A program made the translations under genes and the position numbers. A stretch of 64,000 nt of DNA from Dryocosmus kuriphilus (taxonomy: Eukaryota > Arthropoda > Insecta > Hymenoptera > Cynipidae), in contig CM076190.1 in assembly GCA_038277395.1 (NCBI GenBank), positions 246,183,256-246,247,255 on the forward strand. The letters are read 5' to 3'. Shown in pieces: positions 32,440 through 43,342 of the stretch. Numbering within the stretch: position 1 is the stretch's first letter; every line of letters starts with the position of its first letter. The notes beneath the pieces are model-generated. The model did not search any database and was not told where the DNA came from. It saw only the letters and a list, made by a program, of their open reading frames with translations.

Positions 32440-34712
32440 ATGCTGAAGTCAGGCATGCGCCCCGCAGGAGCAGACGGTATGCAATAATTGGTAGTAAATC
32501 CGGGTTCTGGGGACGCGCGTCCGACTTCAATGGTGTTATGGAAAAGCTCTAATGCCGACTTCTCTTCCATTAGGTTATCTGATCCTGTATCCAGTGAGAC
32601 GGAGATGCTGTGGGTGACAATGCTGCTAATCTCACCTCTATCCAGCCGGCAGAATGCACCGAAGTCTACACACAGGGTCACGCCCTTAAAGTCCAGCACG
32701 GGGCTGTATTATGAGCAATTATGAGTGATGAGATGGACAATTGGAACTTGGAGAGTCACAATATTTTTCGACGCGGGAAAAATCGAAGGCTCTCTGGCGA
32801 TCTATGAGCAGCTGTTTCAAAGCCTGTCGGAACTCTGTGCCCCAGGGTTTGATACTTAGTGTTTACAAACGATCTCCGACTTCTGATTGGACTCGAAGAT
32901 AGCTGTGGCAGGAGGATTAAGGAAAGAGGTCGACAAGAATAGGAATCAGATGGGCGACGCACCAAAGGAATTGTTTCCCTCGAGTTACAAGCGGGAATTA
33001 AAAGCCGGAGAGCTATTCCACTAATGGGAATATTTGGTGACATAATTGAAGCTGTGGCCGGTTGTTAACATATGGTGACGGGAGAGCCATCGAAGCGAAT
33101 ATCGTCGAACTCAATGAAGTCCAAGCCATCACCTCTTACTATATAGTCGGTAGACAAACCCACGCAGTACGAGCACAGTTGGAAGAAATACATAAGTTTT
33201 CCAACAGTAATAAAGAGAAAATAGCATTCCACGAGCGACAACTTTCCCGGAACACCATGAGATTGGACAACCTTCAAAGTGATATTGCCGAGTTGAAGAA
33301 CATCGAGAACCTAACTCTTGCATTAAGAGTTGTGAGCGCCAGCATCGACGACTACATACGAGAAGCCAGTCGAGTCCTTGAGATCATTCACACTTCCCGC
33401 CAAGTTCGTATGCACTTTTCGCTTCTAGCATCAGAGAAAGTGGAACCAATATACCGTGATATCCAAGACCATCAACCAGATGTTGCATTTCCAGTTCTAG
33501 GACCGATGCTGTGTCTGGAGGAATTGTCTAACGTCTCTAATGTCACGGCTATATACAAAGAACAAATTCTCAGTATCCTACTGGATATTCCATTGTTGGA
33601 ACCCGTCAGATACAAGGTACATCAATTACACTCAGTATCAGTGGCCCAACCACTTTTGAAGAATAGCTCAGGGAGGGCATACATTCGCCCTGATTTCTCC
33701 CACCTGGCCTTTGGGCAACCTCAGGAAACACATATCTTAATGACCCGTGAGGAAATAGAATCATGCGTGGTGCTATCATACATTTCATAGAATTTATAAA
33801 AGCAGCTCGCCTATCAATGAGAATACAAAACACAAAAATTGCGAAAGCGGGGTCTTGCTGAATCCAGGGATAGTAACACTCAAGTGATATAACATCCAGA
33901 TTTCCCACAGCGAGGAGGATAAATGGACGGGAACTTCCTCGCTGAATGGATGGCTGTATTCATTAGTCAAACCAGTCATTGCGAAATTGCTCTGCACTAA
34001 CCAGACAATTGAGCCGGTAAAGCTGGATCAAATGGAAATAATACAGCTGGCACCAGGATGCCAGCTCTGGACCAACAGACGGATTTTTCACGGTCTAGTC
34101 AGGAGAACTGGAGAAACTGAGATAATTTACGACCCTAAATTACATTTAAATTTAACGAAGTTGTCGCCGATTCTAATGGAGCACCAAGACCTCCTGTCCG
34201 CAACGACCAAAGTGGACAATCAGCCTCAATTACCCCCAGCCAAAGAGGAAAAACTCATTAGGAATGAAAAATCTTTGGAATCTTTAGAAAAACAGTTGTA
34301 CCAGTTATGCCTGGAACGGCGGGTTAAGAATAGACAAACCTTGCTCATTGGCGGATCATACATAAGTGTAGCAATAGTTCTAGCAGTTCTATTAAGCTAC
34401 TATTTTCGATCCTCTATTGTGAGAGGGCTGGGCATTTTGGCTCACCGTGGGCGCCCTTGACGAACAGGAAGTCCGGAGGTACATGTGAACGATGCAGAGG
34501 CTCAACAGAGAAACCAGCAGGTACCGGGAAGCATGAGTAAATCTGTTCCCCATATCACACCGGCAGTTTTACCGAAAAGAGCAGTATCGTCATGTAAGCT
34601 GAAGTCAAACAAGCCCTCGACGGTAACACAAATTGTGAGTGCAATATCGAATGCTCAATCAGAAACGACAACACTTATAGTTCTTCCGTTGCAGGAGTTT
34701 CACCCCTATTAA
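32440..34712 (+). pseudogene. Errantivirus env-like gene (baculovirus F-type), broken
   Basis: Downstream of integrase, plus strand, in at least three frames. The N-terminal part (to about 33010) includes WRVTIFFDAGKIEGSLAIYE. A dibasic KSRR site near 33000, followed by a glycine-rich hydrophobic stretch, resembles a furin cleavage site plus fusion peptide. A stop falls at about 33064. The next frame (33062..33790) is helical with NIENLTLALRVVS and ends at 33788. The last (33987..34460) has a membrane segment near 34345-34410 followed by basic residues, then a possible tail (34485..34712). Known role of the family: membrane fusion for particle entry. The frame breaks make this copy non-functional. 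Confidence 0.75.
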
Positions 34713-34734
34713 TGCAGAATGGAGTAGTATAATT

Positions 34735-36884
34735 TATCTTATGTATATGTATGTACATATATACATATCTATGTATATATAAAGCTATATGTGTGTTTGT
34801 ATATATGTATTTATTATATCGGAACTATTAATCATTTAGACTTTCCAAAATTGTATTTAGTCGTGAAAATATTAATAAGGTGACTTGTGAACATGACCGC
34901 GATTGCACGCACGTAAACACAAGTCTCCTTGTATTAGATAATGGTCGAGGCAAGAGAATATCGCCCAAGCAGCCCTAGTTTCTCGAGACAGAACAAAGAT
35001 TCCGGTGTAGTTTCTTACGTGGCAGCTGTGGTGCCACAAAACTTTTTTTTTTAATCTGGAAGCGAGTTAATTCTAAACTCTCGAGTTATACCTGTCTGGA
35101 GACGAAAATAATTCGTCTCCCGATTGTAACACCGTGGCTGCAGCATAACTAGAGCAATTTAAGTAGGCCGACAAGTCAGCACTTTTAAAATGATGAAAAT
35201 AAAGAACGGGCGAGCTCGAGCGAAATTATGAATTCTTTGCGTAAATTGTGGACCGTAATAGTATTTTTAAAAAAAGGAAAAGGACAGAAACCTAAAATAG
35301 AAATTAGAGTTAGGTAGTATATTAAGGTTTAGGCTCAGCTGAAGGGATTAACATGACTAGAAATTAAGGAACGAGTGAGGGAAATAAATCGAAGCCACCG
35401 TAAAAATCACATTCGCGTGCACAAATGATTAAAATGAACGCAGATATGGTTGGATGACCCCCACGCATACTGTCAAGTTGAAGGATGTACCGAGGTATCA
35501 CACAGGCGAGGCGTACGAGGATGCCGGCTTCAACGAGCATATCGGTGTAACCCAATTCCTTTTCCTTGTTTTGTTTCCAGTCGTCCTGCATTCTATGATA
35601 TTTTGCAGCTACCCCATTCGATCTGTTTTTCCCCTGCGCAAGCTGCCCTTATGAACGGAAAAACTTGAGACTGCTATAAATTCCTAGAAAATGAACAGAT
35701 CTTCATGGGACAAAGAGTATATTCCCAATTAAACAATCTTGAACAGCTTGAAAAGTAGGTCTCACATAATAAAAATTTACCTCGATAAATTGAAATGTGA
35801 GACCCGCAGTAAATACTCATGAAATGGAAACTAGATTTCGAAAGGAAATTTCGAAATCAACTATTTTCTGAGTGACTGCGAATTGAAATCAATCTGCAAA
35901 CCGAGACCTCAGCGGAATGCTGTTCGATTGAAACACCATTTTCCAACGGAAGTGATAGTTGCTGTGGAGTACAAATTTTAAGGCGTCAAGCTAAAGTCCA
36001 AAACAGTCATGTTTCCCAAGCAATTCACTTAGTAATGAAAACTCCCCACTTTCAAGCACTGACAGGGAGTTGACAAAAAGCATTCTTCGGAAAACCTCAG
36101 GGCAGTCGTACGAACCACTTGTCACGAGCAAGTAGTACTTCCGAAGATCCTGAGTGAATTCGAGAAGTCACGAGCCCGTCGAGTTGGTAGTCATGGTACT
36201 CGTACCTCGCTTAACCCCATATGACTTTCTCGTAATATTCTTGTTTAAATTAAGACGAAAGCCGCATCCTCGATTTTATCTTCGACGAAGAGTGCCGCGA
36301 AATTGAAGACGGAAGAAAACGAGAGGTGTAAAACGGGGCCTTCTTTTCCTGTCACCTGACTTAGGCACGCTGAAACCGTCGGCAAGAAGTTAAAACAAAG
36401 CTTGGCCAAGGAAGTGTAATCATTTCCGAAATTAAGCGGGAGCCGAATCCATTCGGGAAAAGTGACTAAGTCGGTGCCGCGAATTAAGGACAGCAAGGAA
36501 AGCTGAAAATCCAATCCACTCTACGGCAGAATCTCAAAACTACCGTGAAGTGAATTGCTAAGGTTGGCGTTTGTGTTCCAAAGGTCAGACCATAAGAGGG
36601 GTGAAGCGATTTTAAAGGTAGTCTCAACGCCTCGGCTTAAATCAATTGTGCGACAACTTTTGAGAAACAAGCCACATCGCAACAGTGCAAGGAAGCGTCC
36701 TACGCGGTGTTCTCAAGTGTGTGTGCGCGCGTTTAAACAGCCCATTAGTCAATGGCGTCATAAAGGATTGAGCCTCTCTCACTCCCTTGCCTGAAGGTCG
36801 GATATAAGTTGTGCGAAGGTGTATGGTGAGTCTAATATCTTTCCAACTTTAAAATAATATAAATTGATTAATTGCTTCACATTC
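34735..36884. other. ~2.1 kb without gene between env and 3' LTR
   Basis: Opens with a TATG/TACA-type microsatellite (34735-34810). The rest is less AT-rich than the surrounding satellite and holds only short, unrecognised frames (for example 35454..35654 and 36555..36794). It could be a long 3' untranslated region, rearranged pol remnants too decayed to read, or a separate inserted fragment. No terminal repeats were seen. Confidence 0.45.
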
Positions 36885-37415
36885 TGGTAGAAAAGGAATT
36901 AATTTACTGTTGCCAACGGATTAACGGTTCATGCAGCTATCAATCACGCTAAATGAACCCCTTTCCAATTGATCGTCAGGCAGCTAAATATCATACTAAT
37001 TGGCTGACAGACCTTGACGTCAATAAATTAAATTAAATTTAATCTATCGTACTAAATATATGTGGGTGTACTGCTGTGGGGTTACTATAGAATATATGGG
37101 GGCTTCAGAATGTACTATTCATTTTGCATCATGATTCATTAGCACCCCATTTATTTTCCACCTTGACCTCACAAAGTTAGATAAGAAGAAATGAATTGCT
37201 CAACTCACGGAGCATTAGGTAATACCAATCCTCGGACGAGAGTAAATGAATTCGTCCCCACAAAAATAATAAAACTCAACTCGGTATGACGATTGAGGTC
37301 AGTTTGTAAAATTTCTCCTCCAACCAAGGACGCTCGCCGGGCTCGAACGGCAACAGATTCTTGTTGACGATTTAGAAATTCGAGTATGGTTAATAAATAT
37401 ACTTGGGTTATTACA
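36885..37415 (+). repeat. Provirus 3' LTR
   Basis: 531 bp from TGGTAGAAAAGG to GGGTTATTACA, colinear with 26869..27394. It differs by scattered substitutions (for example TTGTAACA versus TTATTACA at the end). It is followed directly by satellite sequence. Confidence 0.85.
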
Positions 37416-38000
37416 TCAAATTTTATAATTCGCTAAATTTTTGTTCAGATATTTTTAAATTCGTTATTTTATTAATTCTGGATTTTTATTTTTCGATAGT
37501 TAAAAATTTTTTCTTTTTTCTAATTTCGGAAATTTTATAATTCCGAAATTTTTATTTTCGTCAATATTCTTTCCCGCTAAATTGTATGTTCGATATTTAG
37601 TTTTCCATTATTATTTATTTTCCCCATAATTAGATATTTTATTTTTTAGCTTAGCAATGTATTTTCTTCAATTTTAAATGCCGAAAATTTTGAATTGGGA
37701 CAACTTTAAATTTCGTAAATTTAAGAATTTGGGAGAATTAATAATTCGTTCATTTTATAAGTAATTAATTTTTTAATTTGCAAATTTTTGTCATTCGATA
37801 AATTTCAGTTTCGGATATTCTTAATTTAATTATTTGCATAATATACAATTCTTATTTATCGATATTTAAAAATTTTGTCGTTATTTTCAATTTCGGAAAT
37901 TTTATAATTGGTTAATTAGAATTTCGGCAATTTTCTTTTTCGTTAATTTGTCTTTTCGGTGTTGATTTTTTCGTCATTTTTTATTAGTTCCCCATGTTAT
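37416..38000. repeat. AT-rich satellite, continuation
   Basis: Same unit as 23670..26315, with the CCCCATAATTAGATATTTT anchor at about 37622 and a worn one at about 37985. It resumes at the phase expected if the proviral block were removed. Confidence 0.85.
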
Positions 38001-38471
38001 TCATTGTAAAATAAGTTTAAAGATTGAACGAATCGATATTTCAATTTGCTTTTGTAAACAGTTTCATGATTACTAATTCGACTGACTATTGATCCTGAGC
38101 TAATATTGAACTGATTACTCATTGAAGTTTAGAAACTATTATGACAATCACCGCCCAATCCACCTACGTTTTGAGGTTATAATGACATATTTTTACTAAA
38201 ATAGTGGAATTATAGTTTTTTGGCTAAACCATTCTGTAATGATACTTTTATGGACATAATACTGTATTTACAGCATGAATTATAATGTAAAAAATGATAA
38301 ATTATTCTAGATATGACGTTTACAACATTTACCAACTGAACCCGTCATTGCCGTCAATACTGGTAAAACTTATAAATTTACGCGCCAGGTGGGTAAGATC
38401 CCTTCACTAGGGCGGCTTCTGCATCAGCCCATTAAATAATCCATAATGAGCCTGAACACTCAAAGATGGGT

Positions 38472-38689
38472 GCAGATCTCGCCACTCCGTTTGGCACTGC
38501 AAGACCCACGTTTTCTATCATTTTTTGTTATCCTTAGCGACCAGCTGTTTGTCGAAATTTAGAGTGTGCGCGGTAGAGCTTATTTTTCTGCGCATGCATC
38601 TACTTTGTCCAATTTTGATCTCCATGGATAATAGAAAATGCTAGAAAATGTATGCTTTCTGGTGCCATAATGAGTGGCGACATCTGCCC
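38472..38689. repeat. Short hairpin (MITE-like) inverted repeat
   Basis: Arms of about 62 bp (38472-38533 and 38627-38689) pair imperfectly, sharing GCAGAT(C/G)TCGCCACTC, TGGCAC and TTTTCTATxATTxxxTxATCC. A ~93-bp loop holds no coding sequence. Confidence 0.65.
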
Positions 38690-38766
38690 CGAGCTTTGAT
38701 TGTCCAGCGTCATTAGGGGTAAAAGGTAGACGCTTTGAGGAGCATTGCATAGTAATTAATATCTAT

Positions 38767-39080
38767 TTAAATTTGCATTTTAGTGACTAAATTACGGTTT
38801 AGAGAGTCAATTTCTTCCTGGGATACTGGAACGGCACCATCTTCTCCGGGAGAAGGTCGATTACGAAGTTTTTTGAATTTATATTCAGCACCATTCTTGA
38901 TCGAGACTTCATGTGTGTCACCCATCGGTTCGAAACTATCAAAGTCATCATTTTCTGGTTGTCTCGTAGCATAACGCGAAGAATTTTGTTGCTCTTCCAA
39001 ACGCCATCCCCGTGGATCATCTGACGTCGGTCGAGAAGGGCCTGCCCTTGTATCCCTTGGTGGACCGTGATCACTTGATT
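38767..39080 (-). CDS. Possible host terminal exon, unknown protein
   Basis: The minus strand has a strong splice acceptor (TTTTGTTCTTACAG ending at 39081) followed by an open frame to TAA at 38767. It encodes SSDHGPPRDTRAGPSRP, then DDFDSFEPMGDTHEVSIKNG and EYKFKKLRNRPSPGEDGAVP, ending NRNLVTKMQI. The product is hydrophilic and acidic/proline-rich with no transposon motif. No upstream exon, start codon or nearby AATAAA was found, so it may be a last exon stranded from its gene or a captured fragment. It sits between a hairpin repeat and a LINE. Function unknown. Confidence 0.4.
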
Positions 39081-39439
39081 CTGTAAGAACAAAAGCAGGG
39101 ATTTGAAACTAAAGAATTTTTGAAACAAGTCCCAAAGTTACTGGCCCTAAAGAAACATTTAATAAAGACGAGGAGACATTCCCTCTAGTATTTTCATGAC
39201 AAACGTTGACTAACTTATCCGAAATCGTCTCTGGTCGCCTATCGATTATTCAAACTTATTCAGTGGAAGTTTCGTAGTTAGAAATTGGAGTGACCCTTTA
39301 TTTACTCGTCATTTACTGGTCATGCGTTGTAAACGGCTAAATGTGATAAAATTCAGAAAGACAAGAAATAATTAACTAAATGTAATGAAACACATTTTTT
39401 TAACATTTCTGCACATCATTTGCACTGAAATCCTATGGC

Positions 39440-39540
39440 TCTTTATATATCTTTTCGCTCGAGAATCTCATTCACATATTCCCACCATTCTTTCCTCGGT
39501 CTATGTCTCGGTGCTTGACCGTTCACTTTTCCGAGATATA
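39440..39540 (-). pseudogene. LINE ORF2 C-terminal tail
   Basis: VNGQAPRHRPRKEWWEYVNE followed by ILERKDI and a stop matches the basic C-terminal tail of RTE/CFDP2-like ORF2. It is separated from the rest (WVLNECGVEETPMDKSERN at 40930-40875) by the mariner. Confidence 0.7.
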
Positions 39541-40873
39541 CGAGGCACGTCCAGAAAGTAAGTGTACTCAATTTATGTAGACTTCAAAAAAATGTATTAA
39601 AACAAAAACATAGTTGGTTACACTTGTACATATGTAAGTTATTTTTTGACATAGTCACCATCCCTCTCGATGCAAGTGGTGAGCCGCAAGATCAATTTTT
39701 TGACGCCTGCCTCGAAGAAGTCTCCCGCCAGCTCTTTCGCCCACTTCTCCACCTCCCCCTTCACCTTTTCTTTCGTTGAAAACTTGTTTCCACCCATATG
39801 CACCTTCAGGGAAGTGAAGGGATGGAAATCTGAAAGGGCCAGGTCAGGGGAATATGGGCGGTGGTTCAAAAAGTCCCATCCAAAAGAGTCCAGGAGTTGC
39901 TTCATGGCGTTGGCCGTGTGAGGTTTGATATTGTCATGCAGTAGGCAGACTCTCATCGTCAGCATGCCCCTCCTTTTATTCTGAATCGCCCTTTTTAATT
40001 TTTGCAGCATCTCACAGTATCCTGCCGCATTGACGGTCTCCCCGTGAGGCAGATATTCAATCAAAATTATGCCTTTATGATCCCAAAACACGGATGCCAT
40101 GATGTTTTTGGCTGACATTGTGGTCTTGAATTTCTTGCCGGAGGGTGAAAAGGTGTGGCGCCATTGTTGAAACTGCCTCTTAATTTCAGGCGTGTATTGT
40201 GCAACCCAAGTTTCGTCTCCAGTAACAATGGAGTAGAGAAAATCATCGCCCTCGCGTTCGTAGCGCTTCAAAAACTCTTTGGAGCTCTGCACTCGATTCA
40301 ACTTGCGCTGTTCTGTCAACTGTTTTAGGACCCACCTTGCAGAGAATTTCCGATATCCGAGAGTTTCTGTGATTGTTTCGTGTAACAAGGAACTGGACAT
40401 TTGCGGAAACATCGCAGAAATATCATCTAATGTCAATCTGCGATCGTCACGGATCGCAATCTCGATTTTTTTCACATGTTCGTCAGTCACAATTGAAGAT
40501 CTTTCGCTCCCCTGATCGTCGTACACGGAAGTACGGCCATTTTTATATTCGCGACACCACTTGTACACACTCGTACGATTCATAGCTCCATTACTGTAAA
40601 CAGTTTTCACCTCATTAGGAATCTCAACTGGAGCTTTTCCCTTCACAACGAGGTAGCGAATGACGGCGCGAATTTCGCACTTGGCGGGAGATACTATCGA
40701 CATTTTTCGCGAGAGATGCCACTGCGTCAAAAGTTTTCAACACACTAACCTCGGAATGGTATCGTTTTGAAGGGGAGGGGTCAGGCTACGCGGCAGTGTT
40801 GCCAATATATGTCGAAAAAGTATTCTCTGCAGCTGTGAGAGTACCAATATACTTACTTTCTGGACGTGCCTCA
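39541..40873 (-). mobile_element. mariner-family transposon (copy B2), intact transposase
   Basis: Left end CGAGGCACGTCCAGAAAGTA preceded by TA (39539-39540); right end TACTTTCTGGACGTGCCTC at about 40854-40872, with the final bases and second TA worn to CAAA. Length ~1333 bp. Family sister of 29845..31682. It splits the C-terminus of the minus-strand LINE ORF2. Confidence 0.92.
39639..40730 (-). CDS. mariner DD34D transposase, full-length open frame
   Basis: A 363-codon uninterrupted frame, close to the usual ~345-350 for mariner. The N-terminal helix-turn-helix region includes VIRYLVVKGKAPVEIPNEVK and MNRTSVYKWCREYKNGRTSV. The linker WVLKQLTEQRKLNRVQ stands for the mariner WVPHxL motif. Catalytic residues: Asp in VTGDETWVAQY, Asp in LLHDNIKPH, Asp in YSPDLALSDFH, with exactly 34 residues between the second and third Asp (DD34D). 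C-terminus ERDGDYVKK. The more upstream Met (MTQWHLSRKMS) is used because the frame is open there, but the internal MSIVSPAK (about ten residues in) is an equally good start. Whether it is active is untested. Confidence 0.93.
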   Translation of the reverse strand: MTQWHLSRKMSIVSPAKCEIRAVIRYLVVKGKAPVEIPNEVKTVYSNGAMNRTSVYKWCREYKNGRTSVYDDQGSERSSIVTDEHVKKIEIAIRDDRRLTLDDISAMFPQMSSSLLHETITETLGYRKFSARWVLKQLTEQRKLNRVQSSKEFLKRYEREGDDFLYSIVTGDETWVAQYTPEIKRQFQQWRHTFSPSGKKFKTTMSAKNIMASVFWDHKGIILIEYLPHGETVNAAGYCEMLQKLKRAIQNKRRGMLTMRVCLLHDNIKPHTANAMKQLLDSFGWDFLNHRPYSPDLALSDFHPFTSLKVHMGGNKFSTKEKVKGEVEKWAKELAGDFFEAGVKKLILRLTTCIERDGDYVKK

Positions 40874-41643
40874 AATTTCTTTCACTTTTGTCCATCGGAG
40901 TTTCTTCTACGCCACATTCGTTCAGAACCCACTTTTTACTGACTTATCTATTAGTGTTTTGCAGAAAATGTTCATCAGGAAATGCATTCCTACCGCGTTC
41001 ACTTTACTTCTATCCTTTTCTTGACATGTCCAAGCCTCGCTGCCATACAGCATGGTAGTTACAAGTACAGAATTATATATTGCAATTTTGGCTTTATTTC
41101 TCACATCTTTACTTCTGTTAATGGCTATTACACAGCCTATAACTTTACCACTTTCGTTTATACGTTTGAAAATTTCTCTATCTACCTTTCCGTCAGCAGT
41201 ACACAAACTTGAAGGATACAGAAAATCTTAAACTTGTTTAATTTCCTCACCGTTTAGAGAAATATTGCATTCTGTTTTCTCGTCGCTTCTTTTGAACACG
41301 ATAATTTTTGTTTTATTTGCATTAATATTCAAGCCCATACTCTTAGTGCTATTATGCATTATGCTCAATATTCTCTGCAAATTTACCGCAGATTCTGCCG
41401 TAAGTGCTTCATCGTCTGCAAAAGACAAACTACATGCTTTCACTGATCCGAGATCAACACCTTCTTCGTCCAAGCGCGCTATTCGTATACATTTATCCAT
41501 ATATACATTGAATAACCATGACGACATGACGCCATCTTGCCTGAATCCCTGCCTGATATCACATCAATCACTCACTTGTCCATTTGCCTTTACGCTCACT
41601 CTACTATCTTCATATATTGCTTTAATTTATTTAAGAATCCAAC
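40874..41643 (-). pseudogene. LINE reverse transcriptase core to C-terminus
   Basis: Reads KAIYEDSRVSVKANGQVSD (about 41610-41555), then MSSWLFNVYMDKCIRIARLD and LSFADDEALTAESAVNLQRI, with catalytic FADD near 41417-41428. After a stop at 41228, GKVDREIFKRINESGKVIG and LVTTMLYGSEAWTCQEKDR form the C-terminal thumb region. It runs into mariner B2 at 40873. Confidence 0.82.
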
Positions 41644-41648
41644 CATTG

Positions 41649-41655
41649 TACAGTG
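41649..41655 (+). other. Transib terminal heptamer, left (TACAGTG)
   Basis: Six of seven bases match the Transib/RAG heptamer CACAGTG. Followed within the TIR by an A-rich run (AACAAAAAAAAC at 41681-41692). Confidence 0.7.
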
Positions 41656-41900
41656 AGACAGAAGCTCATCTTTGGCCAAGAACAAAAAAAACTATCCAAG
41701 AGCCATAAAACTCATTTTCCATTTGCTTTTTGGGTCTCTGATTTCAAATCCATCACCAAAACTTTAAAATTCAAAATCACGGATCCAATATGGCGAACAA
41801 AATTTTTCAAAAATATTTGTTTTTCAGAATCTCATTTTATATTTGTTTTTCAGAATCTCATTTTATATTTTTTTTTTGGTCTCTGATTCCAAATCCATTA

Positions 41901-43342
41901 TTAAAACTTCAAAATTCGAAATGGCGTGCAAATGGTGCTTCTCGCTTGCCATGCTTTCATATCCAATCTGTAAGAAATATGTAAGCAGGCTTCAAAAAAA
42001 CATATCCACGCATGCAGAGGACGCACTCCATATAGCAGTGACTTCAAGCTTGGAAAGAAGATTTCAGGCTGTATATTAGATACTTTATTGAAATTTTTAG
42101 GAGTTGCATGACAGATGGGACATGTTTTCATAGATTTTGCATCTGTTAGAATATTTAACACATTTCCATCTATGAGAGTCATAAATAAACAGAAATGAAA
42201 TATTATTTTGAAGTTGCCAGTGCCTAAAGAATGTTCATAAGCTTCTAATCTCTCAATCTTGTTGTCAACTCTTGTCTTCCCTTTTAAAATAGTATCTGTT
42301 GATTTATGCACAAATTGCAGCTTAATTGGACGACAGGATGTTGCCGATTGTGATGCTCGATTATGCCATAATATTACATTCGATGAAGTTGATAAACGTA
42401 GTGGAATGAGAGTTGTGGCAAACAAGTTTTCAACATGCATAACAGAATCAGGCGTATTTTTGTATTGTTGCTTATGCAAAGAATGACATGAGCTTCCATT
42501 GAAATCCCAAGAGCACATTAACACTAATTTCAGTTCTGTCAAACTTTCGATCTGGTTATATTGAAGAATTACTTCTGTTTGTAAGTCGGCAATTTATTTA
42601 GCAGTATGGTTCAGTAGTCCTTGAAGTGAGACTGTAGCTTCAATATCAGTAATAGACAAAAGTCTTTTCGGTAGTCTGCATTATTCTTTGGCAGCTCTAA
42701 CAACGCATACTTATATAATCAGCTTTAGAAAGAGATCGATTTAACATAAAATATAATCCCTTTTCAGGAGCTAATTTTTCAGCTGCTTTCGAATCTTGTG
42801 TCAGTTTTCTCATTTTTCCTGGAGGAGTCTCTTGAATCTCTTTGAGAACTGTAGCCAAATCTTTTTCCCCTGACTTTCTTGCTGCATAACGACAGGCACT
42901 TAAAAGTTTCATGGGATCATTTCCATTTTTATTTGAAACTACTCCTGCCGCTCGAAGCTTTTCCTCTCAGATGATAAATTAAAAAAAGAGTTGAGCGAGA
43001 CAAACCTACAGGTGTACAGTTACGTTTTTCAATGTTCAAATCTGGAATATAGAACTTTGAATTCAACCAACCTTCATTTCTAGATTCGACTTTCTTTTCT
43101 ATTCTTTTTACTTCCTGCCACTTTCGATTTCGATTATATCTAAGACTTCTCACACGAGTTTTCATTTCACTTAATTGAGTGGCTTCAAGATCTCCGAGTT
43201 GCAATTTTTGTTTTTGTAAAGTATAAGGAACGGCCACGTCAATATCATCCTGCTCAACTTCAGGTTCAGGTGGTTTAAAAAGAACGTTTAGAATTTCGCG
43301 TTTCGTAAAAGTGGAAGTTTTCACTTTTACACAAAACTCCAA
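41901..43342 (-). pseudogene. Transib/RAG1-like transposase, truncated and frameshifted
   Basis: Three minus-strand pieces. The first (43342-42929) starts MEFCVKVKTSTFTKREIL and is a charged N-terminal region. The second (42912-42697) has KLLSACRYAARKSGEKDLAT and NRSLSKADYISMRC. The third (42542-41901) has CSWDFNGSSCHS, the position of the first catalytic Asp. Then TTLIPLRLSTSSNVILWHN, CRPIKLQFVHKST, a zinc-knuckle-like KTCPICHATPKNFNKV and GVRPLHAWICFFEACLHISY, the second acidic region. After DMKAWQARS the frame is lost and the third catalytic region (GNTARRFF, YMPxxVHK, Glu) is absent. Inactive, non-autonomous copy. Confidence 0.82.

Larger units (their letters stand above)
26869..37415 (+). 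mobile_element. Errantivirus-like (Gypsy) endogenous retrovirus with env
   Basis: Direct LTRs (26869..27394 and 36885..37415) enclose, in order, a primer-binding site, a small unknown ORF, gag, integrase and an env-like gene. The protease, reverse transcriptase and RNase H expected between gag and integrase are absent. A mariner element interrupts the integrase. Gag and Env resemble insect errantiviruses (gypsy/ZAM/TED group), whose env derives from baculovirus-type fusion proteins. Multiple stops and frameshifts show an old defective copy. Confidence 0.85.

Noticed and set aside
35364..36794. Scattered 66-89-codon ORFs between env and 3' LTR as genes
   Set aside because: Overlap one another on both strands and show no recognisable motif.
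26316..37415. One giant transposon with 0.5-kb terminal inverted repeats (a Maverick-like element)
   Set aside because: The inverted ends are LTR copies with polyadenylation signals, a primer-binding site follows the inner copy, and the cargo is gag-integrase-env; no polymerase B, capsid or other Maverick genes are present.
41901..43342. A domesticated RAG-like recombinase
   Set aside because: The frame is broken and lacks the C-terminal catalytic region, and element ends with a target duplication surround it; it is a transposon relic.
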